From contig CAZXFH010000026.1 of NCBI GenBank assembly GCA_964640055.1, positions 1-46,628 of the forward strand: a stretch of DNA of 46,628 nucleotides, given 5' to 3'. The notes under the pieces were generated by a model. The model worked only from the letters and a program-made list of their open reading frames with translations. It had not been told where the DNA came from and searched no databases. Both the position numbers and the translations under genes were made by a program. Numbering within the stretch: position 1 is the stretch's first letter; every line of letters starts with the position of its first letter. Source of the DNA: CAZXFH01 sp964640055. GTDB taxonomy: Bacteria > Fidelibacterota > UBA2242 > JAFGTP01. Shown here piece by piece: positions 10,201 to 18,450 of this stretch.

Positions 10201-13200
10201 TGGCCCCGGCGAAGCCAATGAAACGATCCTGTCAGCGGATCTGAATGGTGATGATGAGAGTGGCGGTGATAACAGTGAAAACGCTTATCATGTCGTGTTT
10301 TGCCTTCAGGTTTCTGCGGAAACCATTTTAGACGGCTTTACAATCAGTTCGGGAAACGCGCAGGGTTCTGCGCCCAATTGCTGGGGTGGCGGAATCTATA
10401 ACTATGGGCAGGGTGCGGAAACCGGCAGCAATCCCCAGATAATCAATTGCACCCTAAAAAACAATATCGCTTATGACGGCGGCGGAATATATAATGATGG
10501 CTCCGAGTCTGGTTCGGCCGGTCCGGTTTTTACCCGTTGTACCATTACTGAAAACAGTACCACCGGCGGCAACGGCGGCGGTGTTTATAATAATGGTTAC
10601 AATGGAAATAGCAGTCCGGAATTTACTGATTGTGAGATCCTTAATAATACAGCCGCTGATTTTGGGAAGGGTGGCGGTATCTATAATTTTGGACAAATGA
10701 ATGGGATAAGTGACCCTGCTTATTTTGATTGCACTGTGTCGGCTAATTCTGCCTACAAAGGTGCTGGTGTATATAATGATGGCAGCAGCGCCGGCCAGAG
10801 CAACCCTACATTTACGCGCACCGATTTTGAAAACAATACCGCCGTACAGTATGGCGGTGCCTTGTATAATGATGGGGGTCAAGGCGGGCTCTCCAACCCG
10901 GTCTTGATGGCTTGTATCATCGATTCCAATACTGCTGAAAGAGGGGGTGGCCTGTACAATCACGGGGATCTGGATAATGGTGAAAGCAGTCCCCGCCTAA
11001 CGAATTGTTCCATAAGCCATAATACCACTGAGGAATCCGGCGGCGGGCTGTACAATAAGGGCTACGAAGGCATCAGCAGTCCTGTTCTGACCAACTGTAC
11101 GATCGCAGGTAATATCGCCAGTGATGGCGGTGGCCTGATCAATAATGGTCAGGGGGGAACCAGTAGTCCGATCCTAACCAATTGCACGCTAACCGCGAAC
11201 AAGGTCTCATCCAATGGGGGTGGTATTCAGAATATTGGAACCATGGGTGGAACCTGTAGTCCGGTGCTGACCAATTGCACGATTGTCTTTAATGAATGCG
11301 GCGCCTGCTGTAATGGTGCCGGGATTCATGACAATTATGGCAGTTCGCACTTTAAAAACACGCTTGTGGCCCGCAATCATCGCGATAATGGTGAGCCCCA
11401 TGATTATTATAATCAAGCCACCAGTTCGGTGGTTAATGATCATGGTAATAATCTGCTAGAATTCGGTGATCTGGAGGTCTTTGATGCGGCTACCAGTCTA
11501 TTAGGGCTGCAACCAGATCTCAAGCTGGATTCGATCCTCCAGGATCACGGCACTCTGAATAATACTCAGACCCTGCAACTATTTTCTGGCAGCGTGGCTA
11601 TTGATGCCGGCTCAGCTATACAGGGCGATCATCCGGTGGCCATACCTGCGCAGGATCAACGCGGTTTTGATCGGCACAATGCCCCTGATATCGGCGCTTA
11701 TGAATATACAGGCCTTGATGTACCGGAAATCCTTTTTGTTGATGCTGATGGTACGGGAGAAAATGATGGTAGTGATTGGGAAAATGCGTTTACCTATCTA
11801 CAGGATGCACTTAGTGCGGCGGCGGAAGGTGATACCATCTGGGTGGCGGCTGGCACCTATTATCCGGATGAGGGTAGCGGTCAGTCGGACGATGATCCCA
11901 ATTCCTGTTTCAATATTCCTTCCGGTGTAAAGCTCTATGGTGGCTTTGATGGCACGGATGGTGCGGGAGGCGGCGCTCAGGAAACCCAGCTGGCGGATCG
12001 GGACTGGGACGCCAATGTGACGATTTTAAGCGGTGACATTGATCAGGATGATTCCGGCTCACCTGATGATGGCAATGCCCTGCAGGTCATTGTCTTTACC
12101 AATGTAAATGATTCAACGGTTCTGGATGGGTTTACCATTACCGGTGGGAATTCCCCATCAGGAGGGGCCGGAATTTACAATCAGGCGGTCGGTGCAGATA
12201 CCTGTAGCAATCCGTGCATCAAAAATTGCGTAATTACCAATAATAAGGCCGGTACAGAGGGGTCACCCGGAGCTTATGGCGCCGGACTCTGGAATACCGG
12301 TATGCACGGCGGTTCTGCTGATCCGGTCATTACCCATTGTACCTTTCGTAATAATGTGGTTTATGGCAGCGGTGGCGGGATTTTCAATACTGCCGATAGC
12401 AGTGGAAGCTGTGCTCCGGAATTGATTAATTGTCTTGTCCAGGGAAACAGTGCCAGTCGAGCAGCTGGTGGCATGGGTAATCATGGCACTGCCGGTGGCT
12501 TCTGTACCCCGGAAATGGTCAATTGTCTGATTAGCGGCAACCGAGCCGGCAATAAAGGCGGCGGTTTATATAATCATACCGGAGAACCGGAAAGTGATCT
12601 AAACGGTTTCAGACTGATTAACTGTACGCTCAGTGGAAACAAAGCCGACAGCACCGGTGGGGGTGTCTATAATGCGCCAGCTGGAGACAGTTCCAGTCTG
12701 AGCTTTAAAAATTGTATTTTGTGGCATAACCATGCGGCTATTGAAGGCCATGAAATTTATAATTCCAATGGGATTGGTCCGGCTTTTCATTATTGTGATG
12801 TGGCTGGCTCAGGTGGCAGTGGTACTGCCTGGAATTCAGATTATGGGGTCGATGGCGGGGGCAACATCGACAGTGATCCCATATTTGTGACTGTTCCTGA
12901 TTATCAAAACACTCCAACCACGGAAGGTGACTTGCGTCTGGATGATGACTCCCCGGCAATCAATGCTGGTGCTAATGCTTACCTGCCTCCGGAGATTAAC
13001 ACTGACCTGGCCGGTGAGACCCGCATCAAACAGGATATTGTAGATATGGGCGCCTATGAATCCTTGGAGTTGAACGATGCCCCCCAAGTGGCTTATGGAA
13101 TTCCGGATCAGACCGCTTATCAAGATTCCCTGTTTGTTTTTACCTTTGGAGATACTGTTTTTGTGGATCAGGATCTCCATGACAGTCTGCGTTTTAGTGC

Positions 13201-13693
13201 TGACCTGTCAGATGGCAATCCTTTACCGGACTGGCTCGTTTTTGAGGAAAGTATGGCCAGGACTTTGCGGGGGGTTCCGGCCGCAACGGATGTTGGTTCT
13301 TATGAAATCAGAATAACAGCCGAAGACGATTCCGCGGCGACTGCCAGTACTATTTTTACCCTGCTGGTTGTAGAAATTACGGGCCTGGATAGTTCATTTG
13401 CTCACATCCCGCAAGAGTACCAATTAGGCCAGAATTTTCCAAATCCCTTTAATCCGGTTACTACAATAACATTTGGATTGCCGGAAGCAGCTCTGGTCGA
13501 GCTGTATATCTATAATCTACGGGGTCAATTTGTGCGCCAACTAATTGCCAAGCGTAATTACAAACCCGGATATCACCGCTTGATCTGGGATGCCTGCGAC
13601 CAGCATGGTAACCAGGTCAGCAGCGGGATCTATATTTATGTTCTGAAGGCCGGCGATTTTTATCAGGCACGCAAAATGATTCTTCTGCGCTAA
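7253..13693 (+). CDS. Giant secreted right-handed beta-helix protein with lamin-tail domain and FlgD-Ig-like C-terminal sorting domain
   Basis: I chose ATG 7253 because GAGGG lies six bases upstream and a textbook signal peptide (MKLKNITIVVFAIIVLVFAGEVWA) follows; an in-frame ATG at 7217 would put the signal peptide inside. Product: 2146 residues. Order (approximate): beta-helix module 1 at 23-470; two fibronectin-III-like domains at 482-716; a lamin-tail (LTD) domain at 719-882 (LIISEVFGDD, YVEIYNP); beta-helix module 2 at 896-1489; module 3 at 1493-1939; a cadherin-like CADG domain at 1941-2040; sorting domain from about 2050. Modules 2 and 3 both open with a YVD/FVD-x-D-x-T-G-x-N-D-G-S sequence and contain many GGGIYN/GGGLYN turns reminiscent of chlamydial Pmp proteins. 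Each module closes with a choice-of-anchor-Q-like segment (AIDAG ... DQRG ... DIGAYEY). The end has NFPNPFNPVTTITFGLPE and finishes ARKMILLR. It is most likely a surface adhesin or glycan-binding protein; no catalytic motif seen. Confidence 0.9.
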   Translation: MKLKNITIVVFAIIVLVFAGEVWAVDYYVDPVNGVDDGAHGTGPAENAWQTVQYAIDNVSDPTTATIIIHIASCQDTIDNMISIDRNFSDLTLTGAGPAATILIGSATRIFKIITDEAVAMQNMTIREGSISGSFGGAIYMLDTCDLTIENCEFIANHSPYLGPDVGNGYGGMLSMSGNCNLVMSDCVVRENIAYKGSGIHASGGTVTLEKCVFDGNESSLCGCIFGTDSAVIDLTDCTLKNNTDGGAIRMDTHSNLSLTRCTINNNANNLNGGGLYLNSGTHVITNSTICHNIINDIERWEHGAGIYMTDTVELTLTNTTIAYNSVLAVGRGGGIAQEGGELYAKNCLIANNTAYDGGQIQEDFYKTGGSTYSNGYNIVEREHLDPVWPAEETDITGHQAALNLSSVLADNHTSYHTQTLALTTNSVAINNGEAITPNNGVTIPTQDQRGSSQNSQIDIGAYEYWGNGGANPANPNPEPSNHVLDFSSSYDSELSFSWTENDGAQPPCGYLLVVSEAAVTPPEDGTDPVDDTDLRGDPGTGIVHVAHGETSYSFAFFDELTEYNVQIYPYTNSGSIIDFKTDGTVPTLVASTYPPEPELHVTNFQAEAYSGTQIDLSWERSWDLMGEGFLIIAATGDIIPPTDGVDPADDTDLTDGNGTVHVNMLAQTYFTYSFTNCSPSTSYNFAIYPYSNSDDHIDYKTDGEVPTAEARTATPPEPGDLIISEVFGDDVSLDYANDGYVEIYNPTPNLISLENVEVRYYNDGSGTPTGIADLSIPFNPMNNATIAPDGYKIIADVNGQMGSAFVMSHGVDADYYAMGFPFDGGEDLIDIHLNPIIDHFNNPDSIWSWGSDIILERIALGVGSGISQSAWFENTTGSGTPGQPNENPLPGKIIYVDIDATGSNDGSSWTDAFNDLQDALAFADSADQIWVAEGIYIPSEPYDFDQNGTPETREATFQIPAAVKVYGGFAATESELDERTDYGPGEANETILSADLNGDDESGGDNSENAYHVVFCLQVSAETILDGFTISSGNAQGSAPNCWGGGIYNYGQGAETGSNPQIINCTLKNNIAYDGGGIYNDGSESGSAGPVFTRCTITENSTTGGNGGGVYNNGYNGNSSPEFTDCEILNNTAADFGKGGGIYNFGQMNGISDPAYFDCTVSANSAYKGAGVYNDGSSAGQSNPTFTRTDFENNTAVQYGGALYNDGGQGGLSNPVLMACIIDSNTAERGGGLYNHGDLDNGESSPRLTNCSISHNTTEESGGGLYNKGYEGISSPVLTNCTIAGNIASDGGGLINNGQGGTSSPILTNCTLTANKVSSNGGGIQNIGTMGGTCSPVLTNCTIVFNECGACCNGAGIHDNYGSSHFKNTLVARNHRDNGEPHDYYNQATSSVVNDHGNNLLEFGDLEVFDAATSLLGLQPDLKLDSILQDHGTLNNTQTLQLFSGSVAIDAGSAIQGDHPVAIPAQDQRGFDRHNAPDIGAYEYTGLDVPEILFVDADGTGENDGSDWENAFTYLQDALSAAAEGDTIWVAAGTYYPDEGSGQSDDDPNSCFNIPSGVKLYGGFDGTDGAGGGAQETQLADRDWDANVTILSGDIDQDDSGSPDDGNALQVIVFTNVNDSTVLDGFTITGGNSPSGGAGIYNQAVGADTCSNPCIKNCVITNNKAGTEGSPGAYGAGLWNTGMHGGSADPVITHCTFRNNVVYGSGGGIFNTADSSGSCAPELINCLVQGNSASRAAGGMGNHGTAGGFCTPEMVNCLISGNRAGNKGGGLYNHTGEPESDLNGFRLINCTLSGNKADSTGGGVYNAPAGDSSSLSFKNCILWHNHAAIEGHEIYNSNGIGPAFHYCDVAGSGGSGTAWNSDYGVDGGGNIDSDPIFVTVPDYQNTPTTEGDLRLDDDSPAINAGANAYLPPEINTDLAGETRIKQDIVDMGAYESLELNDAPQVAYGIPDQTAYQDSLFVFTFGDTVFVDQDLHDSLRFSADLSDGNPLPDWLVFEESMARTLRGVPAATDVGSYEIRITAEDDSAATASTIFTLLVVEITGLDSSFAHIPQEYQLGQNFPNPFNPVTTITFGLPEAALVELYIYNLRGQFVRQLIAKRNYKPGYHRLIWDACDQHGNQVSSGIYIYVLKAGDFYQARKMILLR

Positions 13694-14028
13694 TGCTAAG
13701 ACAGGGGCCATTAATCTTCTATGATAAGTCCCTATTGTATTTCAGGTGTCTGAAATAGCACTTGTATTATTACCGGATTTAATTAAATTTTAGAGTTGGC
13801 TCCTGGAGACAGAGCCAAATTCCACGAATATGAAGAGCAACAAAAAGTATATCAATGCGGTGAGATCTACCCGCAAGGCCGTGACTGCATATACCGGCAG
13901 ACCTTGCCAGATTTTTGCTGTATATCACACCAATCCATTGGAAAAACTTGCGTTGTGTTTTTCATCACATGCTTAATACTCGATTATGGTTATGCTATGA
14001 CAGCGAAAAAACAATGAGGAGGAAAATT
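13694..14028 (+). promoter_or_regulatory. Structured leader candidate upstream of the repeat protein gene
   Basis: This 335-base gap has no gene but three neat hairpins in order: TTGGCTC 13796-13802 with GAGCCAA 13812-13818 (nine-base loop); TGCGGT 13856-13861 with ACCCGCA 13869-13875 (one bulge); and GCAAGG 13873-13878 with CCTTGC 13902-13907, inside which CCG/CGG can also pair. The last is followed by ATTTTTG from 13911, like a weak intrinsic terminator, and it shares three bases with the second hairpin, so the two compete. That arrangement is what an attenuator or riboswitch looks like, but I could not match it to a known class. A strong AGGAGG at 14018-14023 serves the start at 14029. Confidence 0.35.
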
Positions 14029-17000
14029 ATGTTTGCCAAAACCACATTTAAGATCAGTTTAGTCTTTTTTATGAGCCTGATCTTGGTAGGAGCCGGATTT
14101 GCCCAGGAAATGAATCCGGAACTCTTTAAGACCGGCTCGTCTCATTATCGGAAACAAATGCAGGAGTCGCAGTACCTGTCGCAGCAGGATGAACATCCCC
14201 AGGTCCAGCTGCTGCGCCAAAAACAGCAGATCAAGGCATCCCAACCGCCTGCTCAAGCCCCTGCACGGCGTGAACGTAGTCAACGGATCGATCTTTTTCA
14301 GAATGCCGGACAAAAAACACCGCAGGTCCATTCCAAAGGAACCGGCATTTTTTATGGGTCCGGGATGATGCACAAGCAGAATTCTGACAAAGTATACTTC
14401 AATTTTGCCAACCAGACTAATGGTGCAGATACGACCGGGATGGATGTGATGATCTCCAGTAATGAAGGTACTAATTTTGGGAGTGAAGCTGCCTCAACAT
14501 GGCAACCGGGTTTTGATGATCCGAGTCTGCTTTATTATCTAAGCGATAATGCCTCACTGGATACCATTAATACAGTGCCCAGTATCAATGACAGTACGCA
14601 CCGCTGGATCACGATCTCCTGGGATTGGCCTGGTATGCCGCTGCAAGCTGGTATGGTCTGGGTGATCTATACCCGGACAACTAACTGCTATGCAGTTATG
14701 GAAATTACCAGCAGTACGGAAATGAATTGGGACTCGACCGCTTTTGCCTTTGACTATAAGTACCAGCCGGACGGGTCCACAAATTTTGATGGCAGTGGCC
14801 CGGAACCCGACAGCCTCAATTTTCTGGTAAACGGGGTTGGATCGGATACGGTTACTGTGGGGGATAACCCTTCCTTTACATTTGATTTTCCGGCCAACAC
14901 TGATATAGCTGAATTCGGTATTTATTGGGATAAAGATGGGGATGGTGTTCTGAGTAGTGCAGACATTTTGCTTGATTATATGGATTTGTATGACAATGAT
15001 GCCAATGACAATGATCCGACCGATGGTAAGTATGAATTTGTCCTCGGCGATGATTCAGAAGGAATTAATCATATTTCAGAAAGTTTTATTTATGAGGTTT
15101 ACACTCCGGATGTGACTGAGCATACCCATCTGCTCTGGCTGGACCTGACCAGTGATTACTCGGCTTCCGGTTTTGCCATGAATGATATAGGGACACCATT
15201 GGAAGGCATTATCGTGCTAGCCTTCTCGTTTGATACGACCGGAGATGAACCTAAAAATATGTGGGTTGATATCACGGACAGCGACGGCGGTTATCACATT
15301 TATCTGCCGGATTCGGGCCAATATGAGATTTTATCGCAGGATTTTCTGGGTGTTACGGCGGGCTTATATCCCCAACCGGATCACTATTCTGAATATATTG
15401 ATGGTCATTTAGGGGGATATGATTTTGTTTACACCGAACCCACAGCCTCGATCACCGGAACTGTGATGGATGAATATGGAATGGCAGTCACCGGCGTAGA
15501 GGTATATGTGGAAAACTTCATGTATCAATCCGATACCACTGATGCCCATGGCTATTTTGATATTCCGGTCATGCCGGGTGAATACTGGGTCGGACTGAAT
15601 CCATCCACCGTTATACCCGATTATATGATGCCGGAAAATGATCATCGCTATGTCATGGTGGAAGAAAATGGGTCGGCCTATGAAGAATTTTTTCTCTATC
15701 AGACCGACGCAAAAATATCCGGAATAGTTTACTTGGATGATGTGCCCCAACCCGGCATACGGGTGAATGGCTGGCACGACGGCTATTATACCAAATTCTC
15801 CTATGGATGGACTGAGGATTTTACCAATGAGAATGGTTATTATGAATTACATGTCAAATCCGATCAGGATACAACCGCCGGCGGGTATAATATCCATGTG
15901 TTTGATCTGGAACCCGGCGTGATCCAGGAAAATCCCCTGTTCGGCATTTCTGCTGGCGAGAAAAATGTAGACATATATCTGACCACAGTCAGTGGTGGAC
16001 TTTATGGCGCTTTTATCAATACCGAAACTGGAGATACCCTCTATGATCAGGTCTGGCTGGAAGCCCGTAATCTGGATAACGGTTCTTCTTATTGGATCAA
16101 TCCCGACTGGGAAACCGGTGAATATACCCGCTATCTGGTTGATGGCACCTATGAAATTTTCGCCGGTGGTGAGGGCTTTCATCATTTTATTGATACTGTA
16201 AACATTGCCGGCAGCCTGATCCATTACGATGTTTTACTGGATCCCATTTCCTTTGACGGTGCGATTTATGGCCAGGTCAGTGACTGCGATCAGAACATGC
16301 CACTAATGGGAGCGGAAGTATTTATTCATAAGGGTCCTTTTTCCGATGGTGAAAATTTTGCTCAGGTCGTTTATACTGACAGCAGTGGATCCTACTGGGT
16401 GGATGTTCCCAACGGCAGTTATATTATTAATGTGGAAATGGAAGGCTTCAATCCTATCTGGGATTCGGCTTTTGTGGATTATAATGAAGTTGAACGCAAT
16501 TTCTGCATGACACCCTTTACCGGTGAAGGCATTTTTGAAGGTACCGTATTCGGCGATATTGCCGGTGGGGATACCCTGGATAGCGAGCCCTTACCCATGG
16601 CCGGAGTCCATGTCTTCAATAATATGGAGGAGCGCTTTCTGCTGACCGATGGGAACGGGCATTTCTATTTTGAATTACCCGATGGCGGTTATCAGGTGGA
16701 AGTCTCTAAGCCCGGCTATGCAATGGTGCATGATTCCATTCATATATTTAACGATCATATTGTTCGGGACTACTACCTGGACAAATTACCCACCGATGGT
16801 ATGATCATGGGCGTGGTCTATGAAGGCTCCCCGGATTATCCCATTCCGGGGGCTACCGTAATGTTGGCCAACGTAACGGATTCCACCGGATACCGTCAGT
16901 TTACTGATGAAAATGGTAACTTTGCCATCGGGGTAGCCAATGGTTTATATCATCTGCGGGTAAAGGCACCGGAATATGTTGCCTTTGATGAGGATTCCAT

Positions 17001-18228
17001 CCTGGTCGAATATGATACCACCTATTTTGAGGTCAATATGACACCGTTTGACGGCTCATTGAGTGGTGTTGTATATGATCAGATGACTAATGAACCTGTT
17101 CCCGAAGCTGGCATTGGCGCCCGCAATCTGGATACCGACCAATGGTTTTATACCCGAGCCGATCACGAGGGTTTTTATTTTCTCGGGCTCATAAACGGTA
17201 CCTACGAAGTGATCGCCGGTGCACCCAACTATGAACTGGCTATGGATACCGTCAGTATCGATAACAACGATATAATCCTGGATTTTTATTTGAAATACAA
17301 TCCGGAACATTTTATGCCGCCTGACCTTTTTGGTGTAAAAGATGTGCCCTTGGATCAAGGTCGTCGGGTACGGCTCATCTGGTATTCCGGGCACATAAAT
17401 TTCGGCTATATCCAGGAATTCAGTATCTGGCGCCATGTCCATGGTGAGCTCTGGGATTATGTCGAAACGGTGCCCTTTATCCACGAAGGTGATTATGCCG
17501 ATGTGGTGCCCACTCTAGTGGACTCTAACAAGTACACCGGACCGGGGAATAACTTCTGGTCCACCTTTGTGGTTGTGGGCCATACCAACCTGCCGGAAGT
17601 ATTTATGCCTTCAGAGCCGATGGCTGGCTATTCCATTGATAATCTGGTACCCACCCCGCCGCAGAATGTGAATGCCGTTCCTGGCGAAAGCGGTGTTACC
17701 TTGGCATGGCAACCAGTACCAGCTTCCGATTTTGATTATTATGCGATCCATCGCAGCACCCAAAGTGGTGTCCCGACCAATGACCCCTATGCTTATACTA
17801 CGGATACACTATTTGTAGATGAAGCTGTGGAAACCGGAAATACCTACTATTATGCCGTAACTGCTGTGGATTTTAACGGTAATGTCAGTCCGGCTTCCAG
17901 CGAAGTAAGCACTGCTATCACGGCAATCGATGAAAGTCAGCAAGTTCCCGAAGAATATTCATTATTCCAAAATTTTCCCAATCCTTTCAACCCTACAACC
18001 ACCATCTCCTTCGGATTACCAGAAGCTGCGCAGGTGGAATTAACCATTTATAATCTGCGGGGCCAATTTATCCGCCGGTTAACCAGGGCCACCTATACTC
18101 CCGGATATCACCGTTTGACTTGGGATGCCTGTGATCGCAATGGCAATGTTGTCGGCAGCGGCGTATATATCTATGTCTTGAAAGCAGGTGATTTTCACCA
18201 GAGTCGCAAGATGATTTTGCTACGTTAA
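14029..18228 (+). CDS. Secreted multi-repeat carboxypeptidase-regulatory-like protein with FlgD-Ig-like C-terminal sorting domain
   Basis: ATG 14029 is preferred because AGGAGG sits just upstream and a signal peptide follows (FKISLVFFMSLILVGAGFAQ, cut near AQ). The longer in-frame extension back to 13915 has no such support. Product: 1399 residues. A Gln-rich stretch follows the signal (about 40-95), then an unassigned beta region containing an EF-hand-like DKDGDGVLSSAD loop near 305. From about 380 to 1095 there are roughly eight to nine successive carboxypeptidase-regulatory-like (transthyretin-like) units of the form G-x-V-x-D-...-T-D-x-x-G-x-F-x-(I/L)-x-x-G-x-Y. A fibronectin-III domain lies at about 1208-1297 and the sorting domain with NFPNPFNPTTTISFGLPE closes the protein (RKMILLR). 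These units are non-enzymatic beta sandwiches, so a structural or adhesive surface role is likely. The last 95 residues are close to those of the protein encoded at 7253-13693. Confidence 0.9.
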   Translation: MFAKTTFKISLVFFMSLILVGAGFAQEMNPELFKTGSSHYRKQMQESQYLSQQDEHPQVQLLRQKQQIKASQPPAQAPARRERSQRIDLFQNAGQKTPQVHSKGTGIFYGSGMMHKQNSDKVYFNFANQTNGADTTGMDVMISSNEGTNFGSEAASTWQPGFDDPSLLYYLSDNASLDTINTVPSINDSTHRWITISWDWPGMPLQAGMVWVIYTRTTNCYAVMEITSSTEMNWDSTAFAFDYKYQPDGSTNFDGSGPEPDSLNFLVNGVGSDTVTVGDNPSFTFDFPANTDIAEFGIYWDKDGDGVLSSADILLDYMDLYDNDANDNDPTDGKYEFVLGDDSEGINHISESFIYEVYTPDVTEHTHLLWLDLTSDYSASGFAMNDIGTPLEGIIVLAFSFDTTGDEPKNMWVDITDSDGGYHIYLPDSGQYEILSQDFLGVTAGLYPQPDHYSEYIDGHLGGYDFVYTEPTASITGTVMDEYGMAVTGVEVYVENFMYQSDTTDAHGYFDIPVMPGEYWVGLNPSTVIPDYMMPENDHRYVMVEENGSAYEEFFLYQTDAKISGIVYLDDVPQPGIRVNGWHDGYYTKFSYGWTEDFTNENGYYELHVKSDQDTTAGGYNIHVFDLEPGVIQENPLFGISAGEKNVDIYLTTVSGGLYGAFINTETGDTLYDQVWLEARNLDNGSSYWINPDWETGEYTRYLVDGTYEIFAGGEGFHHFIDTVNIAGSLIHYDVLLDPISFDGAIYGQVSDCDQNMPLMGAEVFIHKGPFSDGENFAQVVYTDSSGSYWVDVPNGSYIINVEMEGFNPIWDSAFVDYNEVERNFCMTPFTGEGIFEGTVFGDIAGGDTLDSEPLPMAGVHVFNNMEERFLLTDGNGHFYFELPDGGYQVEVSKPGYAMVHDSIHIFNDHIVRDYYLDKLPTDGMIMGVVYEGSPDYPIPGATVMLANVTDSTGYRQFTDENGNFAIGVANGLYHLRVKAPEYVAFDEDSILVEYDTTYFEVNMTPFDGSLSGVVYDQMTNEPVPEAGIGARNLDTDQWFYTRADHEGFYFLGLINGTYEVIAGAPNYELAMDTVSIDNNDIILDFYLKYNPEHFMPPDLFGVKDVPLDQGRRVRLIWYSGHINFGYIQEFSIWRHVHGELWDYVETVPFIHEGDYADVVPTLVDSNKYTGPGNNFWSTFVVVGHTNLPEVFMPSEPMAGYSIDNLVPTPPQNVNAVPGESGVTLAWQPVPASDFDYYAIHRSTQSGVPTNDPYAYTTDTLFVDEAVETGNTYYYAVTAVDFNGNVSPASSEVSTAITAIDESQQVPEEYSLFQNFPNPFNPTTTISFGLPEAAQVELTIYNLRGQFIRRLTRATYTPGYHRLTWDACDRNGNVVGSGVYIYVLKAGDFHQSRKMILLR

Positions 18229-18254
18229 CAGTTTCGGTGGGCATAGCATGAATG

Positions 18255-18286
18255 AAAAAGGTGGGTGGGTTTCTGCCCACCTTTTT
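18255..18286 (+). terminator. Rho-independent terminator
   Basis: AAAAAGGTGGG 18255-18265 pairs perfectly with CCCACCTTTTT 18276-18286 across a ten-base loop, 27 bases after the stop of the repeat protein gene. The T run forms the end of the right arm. It separates this gene from the carboxypeptidase at 18451. Confidence 0.9.
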
Positions 18287-18450
18287 GCATACTTTGTGAT
18301 GAATTAAAAAATTCATGCAGCCTTTAGTACAAAACCGGTATATTGGGCAAAGGGTATAACATAACCATTGATTATTTAGCGATTAATTATAGATTATATG
18401 CAACTGGGATTGATAGTCTTCCATCGTCAGATTGAAAAGGAAAAAAATTC

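Noticed and set aside
10380..12720. Dense GGC/GGT-rich repeats suggesting a tandem DNA repeat array or CRISPR
   Set aside because: The repetition is at protein level (GGG-I-YN beta-helix turns) with irregular spacing and varied codons; there are no identical DNA units.
13915..14028. N-terminal extension of the repeat protein back to 13915
   Set aside because: It would place the signal peptide 38 residues inside the protein, and the strong AGGAGG is next to ATG 14029.
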